Assembly (NCBI RefSeq): GCF_900157375.1
Contig: NZ_LT721901.1
Coordinates: 3,839,333 to 3,903,332 of the forward strand
From: Mycobacterium rhizamassiliense
GTDB taxonomy: Bacteria > Actinomycetota > Actinomycetes > Mycobacteriales > Mycobacteriaceae
Direction of reading: 5' to 3'
DNA length: 64,000 bases
Both the position numbers and the translations under genes were made by a program. Below, in pieces: positions 51,376-59,897 of the stretch; position 1 is the first letter of the stretch, and each line of letters begins with the position of its first letter. Under the pieces are notes generated by a model. That model had not been told where the DNA came from, searched no databases, and saw only the letters and a list, made by a program, of their open reading frames with translations.

Positions 51376-52422
51376 ATGCATCACCGAATCGGCAGCGCAC
51401 CGCGCTGGCGGTCGTTCCGGCATGCCTGGGCGCTCGCACTGGTGGCCGTAGTGGTGGCCGCGTGCCAGGGCGGCCCGAGCGATGTCGTCGGTGGGGGCGG
51501 GCCGTCCAACGCCCGGACCACCATCACCCTGGTTGCCTACTCCGTCCCAGAACCCGGGTGGAGCAAGGTGATTCCCGCGTTCAACGCCTCCGAGGAGGGC
51601 AAGGGCGTGCAGGTGATCACCTCGTACGGGGCGTCCGGCGATCAGTCCCGCGGCGTCGCCGAGGGCAAGCCGGCCGACGTGGTCAATTTCTCGGTCGAAC
51701 CCGACATCACCCGATTGGTCAAGGCGGGCAAGGTTTCCAAGGAATGGAATACCGATGCCACCAAGGGCATTCCGTTCGGATCGGTGGTGTCGCTGGTGGT
51801 GCGAAAGGGTAATCCGAAACACATCAAAGATTGGGACGATCTGCTGCGGCCCGACGTCGAGGTCATTACGCCCAGCCCGTTGAGTTCGGGTTCGGCGAAG
51901 TGGAACCTGCTCGCCCCCTACGCCGCGAAAAGCGACGGCGGCAGCAATAGCCAAGCGGGCATTGACTTTATCGGCAAGCTGGTGCGCGAACACGTCAAGC
52001 TGCGCCCGGGGTCGGGACGCGAAGCCACCGACGTCTTCGTCCAGGGCAGCGGCGACGTATTGATCAGTTACGAAAACGAAGCCATCGCCACCGAGCGGGC
52101 GGGCAAGCCCGTCGAGCACGTCATCCCGTCGCAGACCTTCAAGATCGAGAACCCGGTTGCGGTGGTGACCACCAGCCCGCACCTGGACGCCGCGACCGCC
52201 TTCAAGAACTTCCAGTACACCGCCGCCGCGCAGAAGGTGTGGGGGCAGGCCGGCTTCCGGCCGGTGGACCCCGCGGTCGCCGCCGACTTCCGCGACCAGT
52301 ACCCGGCGCCGGCGAAACTGTGGACGATCGCCGACCTGGGTGGCTGGGCAACGGTGGACCCGCAGCTGTTCGACAAGAACAACGGCAGCATCACCAAGAT
52401 CTATACGAAGGCCACCGGATGA
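51376..52422 (+). CDS. subI: Sulfate-binding lipoprotein
   Basis: The protein is 348 residues from ATG 51376, which has GGAAGG six bases upstream; a start 19 codons earlier lacks a site. It has a lipoprotein signal with lipobox VVAAC. The mature part is a periplasmic sulfate-binding protein of the CysP/Sbp type: LVAYSVPEPGWSKVIPAF, YGASGDQSRGVAEGKPADVV, PLSSGSAKWN and DVLISYENEAI. It delivers sulfate or thiosulfate to the CysTWA importer encoded next, with which it overlaps by four bases. Confidence 0.96.
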   Translation: MHHRIGSAPRWRSFRHAWALALVAVVVAACQGGPSDVVGGGGPSNARTTITLVAYSVPEPGWSKVIPAFNASEEGKGVQVITSYGASGDQSRGVAEGKPADVVNFSVEPDITRLVKAGKVSKEWNTDATKGIPFGSVVSLVVRKGNPKHIKDWDDLLRPDVEVITPSPLSSGSAKWNLLAPYAAKSDGGSNSQAGIDFIGKLVREHVKLRPGSGREATDVFVQGSGDVLISYENEAIATERAGKPVEHVIPSQTFKIENPVAVVTTSPHLDAATAFKNFQYTAAAQKVWGQAGFRPVDPAVAADFRDQYPAPAKLWTIADLGGWATVDPQLFDKNNGSITKIYTKATG

Positions 52423-53312
52423 CTGGGTCTTTTATAGGCAAGAGCGCCAGTCCCGAGGCGATCCGGCCCGAACTCGAGCACGCCGACGATGGCCTTGCCC
52501 AGCGGGCGGACAGGTTCGTCCGGCCGGGGGCCACGTCGCTGCGGATCGGCGTGGCGACGGTGTGGCTCTCGGTGATCGTGCTGCTGCCGCTGGCCGCGAT
52601 CGCGTGGCAGGCCGCCGGCGGCGGCTGGCACGCCTTCTGGCTGGCGGTCACGTCGAATGCGGCCGTGGACTCGTTCCGGGTGACGCTGACCATCAGCGCC
52701 GTGGTCACGGTGATCAACGTCGTCTTCGGATTGCTGATCGCCTGGATCCTGGTGCGCGACGACTTCATCGGCAAGAGACTGGTCGACGCGGTCATCGACC
52801 TGCCGTTCGCGCTGCCCACCATCGTCGCCAGCCTGGTGATGCTGGCGCTGTACGGCAACAACAGCCCGGTCGGGCTGCATCTGCAGCACACGGCGTGGGG
52901 TGTGGCCATCGCGCTGGCGTTCGTCACCCTGCCGTTCGTGGTGCGCGCCGTTCAGCCGGTGCTGCTGGAGATCGACCGCGAGACCGAGGAGGCGGCGGCG
53001 TCGCTGGGGGCCAGCGGCCCGAAGATTTTTACGTCGGTGATCCTGCCGTCGCTGCTGCCGTCGCTGTTGTCCGGTGCGGGCCTGGCGTTTTCGCGGGCCA
53101 TCGGGGAGTTCGGTTCGGTGGTGCTGATCGGTGGGGCGGTGCCCGGCAAGACCGAGGTCTCGTCGCAGTGGATCCGCACCCTGATCGAGAACGACGACCG
53201 CACCGGCGCCGCCGCAATATCCGTTGTCCTGCTGCTGATTTCGTTTGCCCTGCTGTTCTTCCTCCGGATCGTCGGCGCGCGCGCCGCCCGCCGTGAGGAG
53301 CGGTCGTCGTGA
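52419..53312 (+). CDS. cysT: Sulfate ABC transporter permease CysT
   Basis: The 297-residue protein has six membrane segments and the ABC-permease EAA loop EEAAASLGASGPKIFTSVILP. Family-specific blocks are IDLPFALPTIVASLVML and GEFGSVVLIGG. It pairs with CysW to form the channel. It overlaps subI and cysW by four bases each (ATGA/GTGA). Confidence 0.96.
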   Translation: MTGSFIGKSASPEAIRPELEHADDGLAQRADRFVRPGATSLRIGVATVWLSVIVLLPLAAIAWQAAGGGWHAFWLAVTSNAAVDSFRVTLTISAVVTVINVVFGLLIAWILVRDDFIGKRLVDAVIDLPFALPTIVASLVMLALYGNNSPVGLHLQHTAWGVAIALAFVTLPFVVRAVQPVLLEIDRETEEAAASLGASGPKIFTSVILPSLLPSLLSGAGLAFSRAIGEFGSVVLIGGAVPGKTEVSSQWIRTLIENDDRTGAAAISVVLLLISFALLFFLRIVGARAARREERSS

Positions 53313-54127
53313 CGTCGTCGCCGTGGGTGCGCTACCTGACACGCTTCGTCGGGCTGGGCTACATCCTTGTCCTGCTGATCATCCCGGTCGCGCTCATCCT
53401 GTGGCGGACCTTCGAGCCGGGGCTGGGTCAGTTCTACGATTGGGTCAGCACGCCCGCGGCGATCTCGGCGCTGAACCTGTCGCTGTTGGTGGTGGCCATC
53501 GTGGTGCCGTTGAACGTGGTGTTCGGCATCCCGACCGCACTGGTGTTGGCGCGCACCAAGTTTCGCGGCAAGGGAGTGTTGCAGGCCGTCATCGACCTGC
53601 CGTTCGCCGTTTCGCCGGTGATCGTCGGTGTCGCGCTGATCCTGTTGTGGGGATCGGCCGGCGCGCTGGGGTTCGTCGAGAAGGACCTCGGGCTGAAGGT
53701 CATCTTCGGCCTGCCCGGGATAGTTCTCGCCAGCGTCTTTGTGACGCTGCCCTTCGTGGTGCGGGAAGTCGAACCGGTGTTGCACGAGCTGGGAACCGAC
53801 CAGGAGCAGGCGGCGGCCACCCTGGGTTCCGGTTGGTGGCAGACGTTTTGGCGGATCACGCTGCCGTCCATTCGGTGGGGCCTGACGTACGGCATCGTGC
53901 TGACCGTCGCGCGTACCCTCGGCGAATACGGGGCGGTCATCATCGTGTCGTCCAACCTGCCGGGTAAGTCGCAGACGCTGACGCTGCTGGTCTCGGACCG
54001 CTACAACCGCGGCGCCGAGTACGGCGCCTACGCGCTATCGACGTTGCTGATGGGGGTTGCCGTGGTGGTGCTGATTATCCAGGTGATTCTCGATATTCGC
54101 CGAGCCCGGGCGAGCAAGGTCGCGTGA
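53309..54127 (+). CDS. cysW: Sulfate ABC transporter permease CysW
   Basis: The 272-residue protein has six membrane segments and the EAA loop EQAAATLGSGWWQTFWRITLP. It also has VIDLPFAVSPVIVGVALILL and GEYGAVIIVSSNLPGK. It is the second permease subunit. The start is GTG 53309, within the end of cysT. Confidence 0.96.
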   Translation: MTSSPWVRYLTRFVGLGYILVLLIIPVALILWRTFEPGLGQFYDWVSTPAAISALNLSLLVVAIVVPLNVVFGIPTALVLARTKFRGKGVLQAVIDLPFAVSPVIVGVALILLWGSAGALGFVEKDLGLKVIFGLPGIVLASVFVTLPFVVREVEPVLHELGTDQEQAAATLGSGWWQTFWRITLPSIRWGLTYGIVLTVARTLGEYGAVIIVSSNLPGKSQTLTLLVSDRYNRGAEYGAYALSTLLMGVAVVVLIIQVILDIRRARASKVA

Positions 54128-54138
54128 AGGAGACGCCG

Positions 54139-55206
54139 ATGACGACCAGACCGACAGAAGACGCGATCGTCGTGCGCGGCGCCAACAAGCGCTACGGCGA
54201 CTTCGTGGCATTGGACGATGTGGATTTCGTGGTGCCCACCGGCTCGCTGACGGCCCTGCTGGGGCCCAGCGGCTCGGGCAAGTCGACGCTGTTGCGCACC
54301 ATCGCCGGCCTCGACCACCCGGACACCGGGACCGTGACGATCTACGGCGAGGACGTCACCCGCGTGCCACCGCAGCGGCGCGGCATCGGATTCGTGTTCC
54401 AGCACTACGCCGCGTTCAAACACCTGACGGTGCGCGACAACATCGCCTACGGGCTCAAGATCCGCAAGCGGCCCAAGGCCGAGGTCACCGAGAAGGTCAA
54501 CCAGCTGCTGGAAGTGGTGGGGCTGAGCGGTTTTCAGGGCCGCTACCCCAACCAGCTCTCCGGCGGGCAGCGTCAGCGCATGGCGCTGGCCCGGGCGTTG
54601 GCCGTCGACCCCCAGGTGCTGCTGCTCGACGAGCCGTTCGGCGCGCTGGACGCCAAGGTGCGCGAGGACCTGCGCGCCTGGTTGCGCCGCCTGCACGACG
54701 AGGTGCACGTCACCACCGTGCTGGTGACGCACGACCAGTCCGAGGCGCTCGACGTGGCCGACCGCATCGCCGTGCTCAACAAGGGCCGCATCGAGCAGGT
54801 CGGCTCGCCGACCGATGTCTATGACTCGCCGGCCAATCCGTTCGTCATGTCGTTCCTGGGTGCGGTGTCGACGCTGAACGGCGCGCTGGTGCGCCCGCAC
54901 GACATCCGCGTCGGCCGCAACCCGCAGATGGCGGTCGCCGGCGGGGACGGCACCGCCGAATCCATCGGCGTCGTGCGCGCCACCGTCGACCGGGTGGTGA
55001 CGCTCGGTTTCGAGGTGCGCGTGGAGCTGACCAGCGCCGCCACCGGCGGACCCTTCACCGCCCAGATCACCAGGGGTGACGCGGAGGCGCTGGCGCTGCG
55101 GGACGGCGACACCGTGTACGTGCGGGCCACCCGTGTTCGGCCGATCACCGACGGCGAGGCGTTCTCTGGCACCGGTGAGGACCAGAGCACGCTGACCTCG
55201 GCGTGA
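54139..55206 (+). CDS. cysA: Sulfate ABC transporter ATP-binding protein
   Basis: The protein is 355 residues from ATG 54139, with AAGGAG at 54127-54132; a GTG at 54124 overlapping cysW is an alternative. It has Walker A GPSGSGKST, signature LSGGQRQRMALARAL, Walker B LLLDEPFGALD and a switch histidine in VTHDQSEA. The C-terminal TOBE-like domain spans about 235-345. It powers sulfate import through CysTW. It is convergent with the ferrochelatase gene with one base between the stops. Confidence 0.96.
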   Translation: MTTRPTEDAIVVRGANKRYGDFVALDDVDFVVPTGSLTALLGPSGSGKSTLLRTIAGLDHPDTGTVTIYGEDVTRVPPQRRGIGFVFQHYAAFKHLTVRDNIAYGLKIRKRPKAEVTEKVNQLLEVVGLSGFQGRYPNQLSGGQRQRMALARALAVDPQVLLLDEPFGALDAKVREDLRAWLRRLHDEVHVTTVLVTHDQSEALDVADRIAVLNKGRIEQVGSPTDVYDSPANPFVMSFLGAVSTLNGALVRPHDIRVGRNPQMAVAGGDGTAESIGVVRATVDRVVTLGFEVRVELTSAATGGPFTAQITRGDAEALALRDGDTVYVRATRVRPITDGEAFSGTGEDQSTLTSA

Positions 55207-55207
55207 C

Positions 55208-55921
55208 TCAGGCCGCGAGCCGCTCGGCCGCCGCCTGATCGAAGCGGTCCAGCACCGTCGCGGCCACCAGCTCGTGCGCGCCCAGCGGCTGCGCCATCGG
55301 GATGCCGGCGTGCTCGGCGTAGGCCTGCACCCGGTCGGGCAGCAGCCCCGGCGCCAGGAACCACGGCGCGATGACGGCCCGCCGCGCGCCCTGGCGGCGC
55401 AGCCGGCCCAGCCCGTCGGCCAGCGAACGTTCCGGGTGTGAGGCGAACGCGGTGGTGGCCCCCGCCCACGACGTGCCCGCCAACAGCTTTGGCGCGACCC
55501 GGCCCGTGCGCGCGTTGACCGCCAGGTCGGAGGTGCCGATCGCCACCACGAGCACGCCGACGCTCTCGTCGAGGCGGGAGACGCCCAATTCCGTCACGCG
55601 CCTGCGCAGTACCGAAACCAGCCGCTCGTCCTCGCCGAGCACCGGCGCCTGCCACACGTGTTGGGAGGTAACGCAATTGGCGATCTGGTGGGGAATGTCG
55701 ACCCGGGCGTGGTAGGCGTTCGCCAGCAGCAGCGGGGTGACGACGGCCGGGCCGTCGAGCGACGTCAGGACGTCGACCAGGCTGGGCGCGCTGTGGTCCA
55801 GAAACGCCAGTCGCACATCGAGATTCGGCCGCATTCCGGAAACGGCGGCGGCGACGGCCCGTGCGTTGGCCGCCGACCGTGGATCCTTGCTTCCGTGTGC
55901 GGTCAGCACGAGGGTGGTCAC
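55208..55921 (-). CDS. Sirohydrochlorin ferrochelatase-like protein (CbiX/SirB family)
   Basis: The protein is 237 residues from GTG 55921, which overlaps the cysH stop by four bases (GTGA). Longer frames would run antisense-like through cysH. CbiX/SirB features are LVLTAHGSKDPRSAANARAV (metal-binding His), LAFLDHSAPSLVDVL, VVTPLLLANAYHARVDIP and APWFLAPGLLPDRV. It should insert iron into sirohydrochlorin to make the siroheme needed by SirA in the same operon. H37Rv has the same gene as Rv2393 (che1). Cobalt chelation is the main alternative. Confidence 0.9.
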   Translation of the reverse strand: MTTLVLTAHGSKDPRSAANARAVAAAVSGMRPNLDVRLAFLDHSAPSLVDVLTSLDGPAVVTPLLLANAYHARVDIPHQIANCVTSQHVWQAPVLGEDERLVSVLRRRVTELGVSRLDESVGVLVVAIGTSDLAVNARTGRVAPKLLAGTSWAGATTAFASHPERSLADGLGRLRRQGARRAVIAPWFLAPGLLPDRVQAYAEHAGIPMAQPLGAHELVAATVLDRFDQAAAERLAA

Positions 55922-56661
55922 GACGCGTGCAACCCGCATTCGGTCTTGGACAGGCCCTGCCACCGCCCGCTGCGCGGATCGGCACCCTCCTGGGGTTTGG
56001 CCGTGCAGGGGGCGCATCCGATCGACGGATAGCCTTCGTAGACAAGGGGATTGACCAACACATCGTGCTCGTCGATGTAGGCCTGCAGCTGCTCGTCCGT
56101 CCACGCGGCCAACGGGTTGATCTTCACCAGTTTGAAGGCCTCGTCGAAGCTGACGACCGGCGCGTTGGCCCGGGTCGGCGCCTCGACCCGGCGCAGCCCG
56201 GTCACCCAGGCGGAGTAACCGCTGAGCGACTTGCCCAGGGGGAGGACTTTGCGCCTGCGGCAGCATTCGCCGGGATCGCGCGCGAACAGGTCCTTGCCCA
56301 TCAGTTCGTCCTGCTCGGCGACCGTGTTTTCGGGCGTGACGTTGAGAACCCTGATGTCGTAGACGGATTCGACCGCGTCACGGGTGCCGATGGTTTCGAC
56401 GAAGTGGTAGCCGGTGTCCAGGAAGAGCACCGGGACGCCGGGGCGCACCTTGGACGCCAGGTCCACCAGCACGGCGTCCTGCATGTTGGAGGCGACGACG
56501 TACTGGCACGTCGCCCAGCCGCGGGGGCCGTTGACACCGCCGAAGTTCTCGTCGGTCCAGCGCAACAGGTCGGTGGCGCTCGCACCCTCGAGTTCGGCTG
56601 CGCCCTTAGCGGCTAGCTCGCGCAGTTCATCCTCGGTCGGCTTGGTCGCCTCGGTGGTCAT
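55918..56661 (-). CDS. cysH: Adenylylsulfate (APS) reductase
   Basis: The 247-residue protein has the PAPS/APS reductase fold with LDTGYHFVET. The two cysteine pairs of the 4Fe-4S enzyme, PGECCRRRKV and IGCAPCTAKP, mark it as an APS reductase. The catalytic cysteine lies in the C-terminal GLSKTECGLH. It reduces APS to sulfite using thioredoxin. It overlaps sirA by four bases (ATGA) and the ferrochelatase gene by four. Confidence 0.96.
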   Translation of the reverse strand: MTTEATKPTEDELRELAAKGAAELEGASATDLLRWTDENFGGVNGPRGWATCQYVVASNMQDAVLVDLASKVRPGVPVLFLDTGYHFVETIGTRDAVESVYDIRVLNVTPENTVAEQDELMGKDLFARDPGECCRRRKVLPLGKSLSGYSAWVTGLRRVEAPTRANAPVVSFDEAFKLVKINPLAAWTDEQLQAYIDEHDVLVNPLVYEGYPSIGCAPCTAKPQEGADPRSGRWQGLSKTECGLHAS

Positions 56662-58328
56662 CGCAGGTCGCCCTCGTCGGCACGCAGGGCCCACTGGGCG
56701 AACCGTTCCCCGTCGTTGCGGTGCTTGACGAAGTTGCGCACCACCCGATCGATGTAGTCGCCCAGCTCGTCGGTGGTGACCTTGTGCTGGCGCAGTTTTC
56801 GGCCGAATCCGCTGTCCAGGCCCAGGCTGCCGCCCAGATGCACCTGGAAGCCCTCGACCGAGTTGCCATCGCCGTCGTCGACCATCTGACCCTTGAACCC
56901 GATGTCGGCGACCTGAATTCGCGCACACGAGTTAGGGCAGCCGTTGATGTTGACGGCGATCGGCACGTCGAGCCGGGAGTTGATGTCTTCCAGGCGGCGT
57001 TCCAGCTCGGGCACCAAAGTCTGTGCCTTGACCCGGGTTTCGGCGAACGATAACTTGCAGAATTCAATCCCGGTGCATGCCATCAGGTTCCGGCGCCACA
57101 GCGACGGCTGCGACTGCAGACCCAGCGCCTCCAGCCCGGCGATCAGCTCGTCGAGCTTGTCGTCGGGAACGTCCAGGATGACCAGCTTCTGGTGAGGGGT
57201 GAACCGGATCCGGTCCGAGCCGGCCGCCTCGGCGAGGTCGGCCACCGCGGTGAGGATGGCGCCGGAGACCCGTCCCGCGATCGAGGCGACGCCGATGGCG
57301 TTCAGCCCGTTCTTGAGCCGCTGCACGCCGACGTGATCGATCGGGTGGGTGAGCGGTTGGGGGGCCGGGCCGTCGATCAGCGGGCGCTTGAGGTACTCGG
57401 TCTCCAGGACCTCGCGGAACTTCTCGATGCCCCAGTCCTTGATCAGGAACTTCAGCCGCGCCTTGGCCCGCATCCGCCGGTAGCCGTAGTCGCGGAAGAT
57501 CGAGGTCACCGCGTGCCACACCTCGGGCACCTCTTCGAGCGGCACCCAGGCGCCCACCCGCTGGCCCAGCATCGGGTTGGTGGACAGCCCGCCGCCGACC
57601 CACAGGTCGAGTCCGGGGCCGTGCTCGGGATGGTTGACGCCGATGAACGCGATGTCGTTGACCTCGTGCACGACGTCCTGCAGGCCCGAGATCGCGGTCT
57701 TGTACTTGCGGGGCAGGTCGGCGAAGTCGGGCTGGCCGATGTAGCGGCGCACGATCTCGTCGATGGCCCAGGTCGGGTCGAGCACCTCGTCGAGCGACTC
57801 ACCGGCCAAGGGTGAGCCCAAGATCACACGCGGGCAGTCGCCGCACGCCTCGGCGGTCTGCAGCCCGACCTCGGCCAGCCGCCGCCAGATCTCCGGCACG
57901 TTTTCGACCTCGACCCAGTGAATCTGCACGTTCTGGCGGTCGGAGATGTCAGCGGTATCGCGGCCGAACTCGGTGGAGATCTGGCCGATCGTGCGCAGAC
58001 CGGCCGCCGACACCGAGCCGCCGTCGCAGCGCACCCGCATCATGAAGTACTTGGCTTCCAGCAGTTCGGCGTTGTCGTCGCCGGTGAACGAGCCGTCGTA
58101 GCCCTGCTCACGCTGGGTGTACAACCCCCACCAGCGCATGCGGCCGCGCAGGTCGTTCTTCTCGATGCTGTCGAAGCCCTCTTTGGCGTAGGTGTTCAGG
58201 ATGCGATCCCGCACCTCGAGCGGGGGGCCGGCCTGCTTGAACTCTTCGTTGGGGTTCAGCGGCTCGCGCTCTCCCAGCGCCCACTGGCCCTCGCTGCGCG
58301 GTGCCTTTGCGGGACGGGCTGTGGTCAT
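56658..58328 (-). CDS. sirA: Ferredoxin-dependent sulfite reductase
   Basis: The 556-residue protein has two half-domains of the siroheme/4Fe-4S reductase fold. The cysteines are ACTGIEFCKLSF and NGCPNSCARIQVADIG, matching the C-x5-C and C-x3-C pattern, and NVQIHWVEVENVPEI is the N-terminal siroheme-contact region. It reduces sulfite to sulfide. Its ribosome-binding site (GAAGGAG) lies inside a small hairpin, CGAAGG-AGA-CCTTCG (58344-58330), right before the ATG. This suggests translational control together with the leader ORF upstream. Confidence 0.96.
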   Translation of the reverse strand: MTTARPAKAPRSEGQWALGEREPLNPNEEFKQAGPPLEVRDRILNTYAKEGFDSIEKNDLRGRMRWWGLYTQREQGYDGSFTGDDNAELLEAKYFMMRVRCDGGSVSAAGLRTIGQISTEFGRDTADISDRQNVQIHWVEVENVPEIWRRLAEVGLQTAEACGDCPRVILGSPLAGESLDEVLDPTWAIDEIVRRYIGQPDFADLPRKYKTAISGLQDVVHEVNDIAFIGVNHPEHGPGLDLWVGGGLSTNPMLGQRVGAWVPLEEVPEVWHAVTSIFRDYGYRRMRAKARLKFLIKDWGIEKFREVLETEYLKRPLIDGPAPQPLTHPIDHVGVQRLKNGLNAIGVASIAGRVSGAILTAVADLAEAAGSDRIRFTPHQKLVILDVPDDKLDELIAGLEALGLQSQPSLWRRNLMACTGIEFCKLSFAETRVKAQTLVPELERRLEDINSRLDVPIAVNINGCPNSCARIQVADIGFKGQMVDDGDGNSVEGFQVHLGGSLGLDSGFGRKLRQHKVTTDELGDYIDRVVRNFVKHRNDGERFAQWALRADEGDLR

Positions 58329-58329
58329 T

Positions 58330-58344
58330 CGAAGGTCTCCTTCG
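58330..58344 (-). promoter_or_regulatory. Hairpin sequestering the sirA ribosome-binding site
   Basis: On the mRNA strand CGAAGG, AGA and CCTTCG form a perfect 6-bp stem with a 3-base loop one base before the ATG. The stem includes most of the GAAGGAG ribosome-binding site. The loop is very short, so stability should be computed. Confidence 0.5.
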
Positions 58345-58441
58345 CGAAACTCTTCATGGCGTGGACGCGCAGCTCACCGCTTCATCGGGGTGGGCGCAGA
58401 TCCGGCGCCATCCTGTGCGGTTGGTGGGCTGGTCTACGACA

Positions 58442-58534
58442 TCAAGGGAGACAGCTACAGCTGCAGACGCGCTTGAGATCGATATGCCGCCGCGCCACCA
58501 GCACAACGTGCAGGTAGGGGCTGGCAGCGGTCAC
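58442..58534 (-). CDS. Cysteine-rich leader peptide of the sirA-cysH operon
   Basis: GTG at 58534 opens a 30-codon ORF (start MTAASPYLHVVLVARRHIDL) that ends KRVCSCSCLP, with three Cys codons alternating with Ser. It lies 113 bases before sirA. A CACAAT box (58546-58541) six bases before the GTG suggests a leaderless transcript. A poly-Cys leader in front of the sulfite reductase gene is reported in M. smegmatis as a cysteine-responsive attenuator. This looks like its counterpart. The 379 bp between sirA and hemW hold this ORF and no other gene. Confidence 0.75.
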   Translation of the reverse strand: MTAASPYLHVVLVARRHIDLKRVCSCSCLP

Positions 58535-58546
58535 CGTGCCATTGTG
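58535..58546 (-). promoter_or_regulatory. Leaderless promoter of the sirA leader ORF
   Basis: CACAAT (58546-58541, one change from TANNNT) is followed by GGCACG and the GTG start at 58534. The spacing of six fits a leaderless start. The non-consensus first base makes this less certain than the subI leader promoter. Confidence 0.45.
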
Positions 58547-58707
58547 CCATGGATCTGAAGCGACGACCTAACCAGGTCAAACTTCTTCTCACAGTGATCA
58601 AAACTATCGGAGAATCCTGGGTTATTCGACAGACAAACCCCACAATCGGCTGAGAGCGGGCCCAGTCGACACCAGGTGGCCGCCCGGGTGCCGTGGGATC
58701 ATTTGGC

Positions 58708-59880
58708 ATGGCCGTTCGCGAGGCGCCGGTTGACCTGCCCGGCATGCAACCGAGTCGCGGGCAACCGTTCGGCGTCTACGTGCACGTCCCGTTCTGCATA
58801 ACGCGGTGCGGGTACTGCGATTTCAACACCTACACACCGGCCGAGCTGGGCGGCGTCAACCCGGACGCGTGGCTGCAGGCGTTGCGGATGGAGCTGGAGC
58901 TGGCAGCCGCGCGCCTCGATGCGCCGCCGGTGGACACGGTGTTCCTGGGCGGGGGCACGCCGTCGCTGCTCGGCGGCGAGCGCCTGACGACGCTGCTGAA
59001 CATGGTGCGCGAGCACTTCGTGCTGGCGCCGGGCGCCGAGATCACCACCGAGGCCAATCCCGAATCGACCTGGCCGGAATTCTTCGAGGCGATCCGGGGC
59101 GCCGGCTACACGCGGGTGTCGCTCGGCATGCAGTCGGTGGCGCCGCGGGTGCTGGCCACCCTGGACCGCGTGCACTCGCCCGGCCGCTCGGTCGCCGCGG
59201 CGCGTGAGGCGATGGCCGCCGGCTTCGAACACGTCAGCCTCGACCTGATCTACGGCACCCCGGGGGAGACCGACGACGACCTGCTGCGCTCGGTCGAGGC
59301 GGCGATCGAAAGCGGTGTCGACCATCTGTCCGCCTACGCCCTGGTCGTCGAGGAGGGCACCGCCCTGGCCCGACGGGTCCGCCGCGGCGAACTCAGCGCC
59401 CCCGACGACGACGTGCTGGCGCACCGGTATGAACTGCTCGACACGAGGCTCGCCGAGGCGGGGTTGACGTGGTACGAGGTGTCCAACTGGTCGCGGCCGG
59501 GCGGTGAATGCCGGCACAACCTCGGCTACTGGGACGGCGGCCAGTGGTGGGGTGCGGGTCCGGGCGCACACGGGTATATCGGCACCACGCGATGGTGGAA
59601 CGTCAAGCACCCCAATGCTTATGCGCAGCTGCTGGCCGAGGCCACGCTGCCGGTGGCGGATTTCGAGCAGCTCGGTGCCGAAGCCCTGCACACCGAGGAG
59701 GTGCTGCTGAAAACCCGCCTGCGGCAAGGGCTTCCGCTGGACGGCCTAGACGACGCCGAGCGCGAGCGCGCCAAAGCCGTTGTCGCCGATGGGCTGTTGG
59801 TGCCCGACGGCGACCGGCTGGTCCTCACCCCGCGCGGACGGCTGCTGGCCGACGCGGTGGTGCGAACCCTGCTGGGCTGA
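58708..59880 (+). CDS. hemW: Radical SAM heme chaperone HemW (HemN-like)
   Basis: The protein is 390 residues from ATG 58708. It has the radical SAM cluster motif PFCITRCGYCDF (CxxxCxxC), FLGGGTPSLL, GMQSVAPRVLATLDRVHS and HNLGYWDGGQWWGAGPGAHGY. It is annotated as oxygen-independent coproporphyrinogen oxidase in many genomes. The single-Cys-motif short form without the second SAM-binding extension of HemN fits the HemW heme chaperone better. It corresponds to Rv2388c. Confidence 0.92.
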   Translation: MAVREAPVDLPGMQPSRGQPFGVYVHVPFCITRCGYCDFNTYTPAELGGVNPDAWLQALRMELELAAARLDAPPVDTVFLGGGTPSLLGGERLTTLLNMVREHFVLAPGAEITTEANPESTWPEFFEAIRGAGYTRVSLGMQSVAPRVLATLDRVHSPGRSVAAAREAMAAGFEHVSLDLIYGTPGETDDDLLRSVEAAIESGVDHLSAYALVVEEGTALARRVRRGELSAPDDDVLAHRYELLDTRLAEAGLTWYEVSNWSRPGGECRHNLGYWDGGQWWGAGPGAHGYIGTTRWWNVKHPNAYAQLLAEATLPVADFEQLGAEALHTEEVLLKTRLRQGLPLDGLDDAERERAKAVVADGLLVPDGDRLVLTPRGRLLADAVVRTLLG

Positions 59881-59897
59881 CGGTGTGGCGGGCGCCG

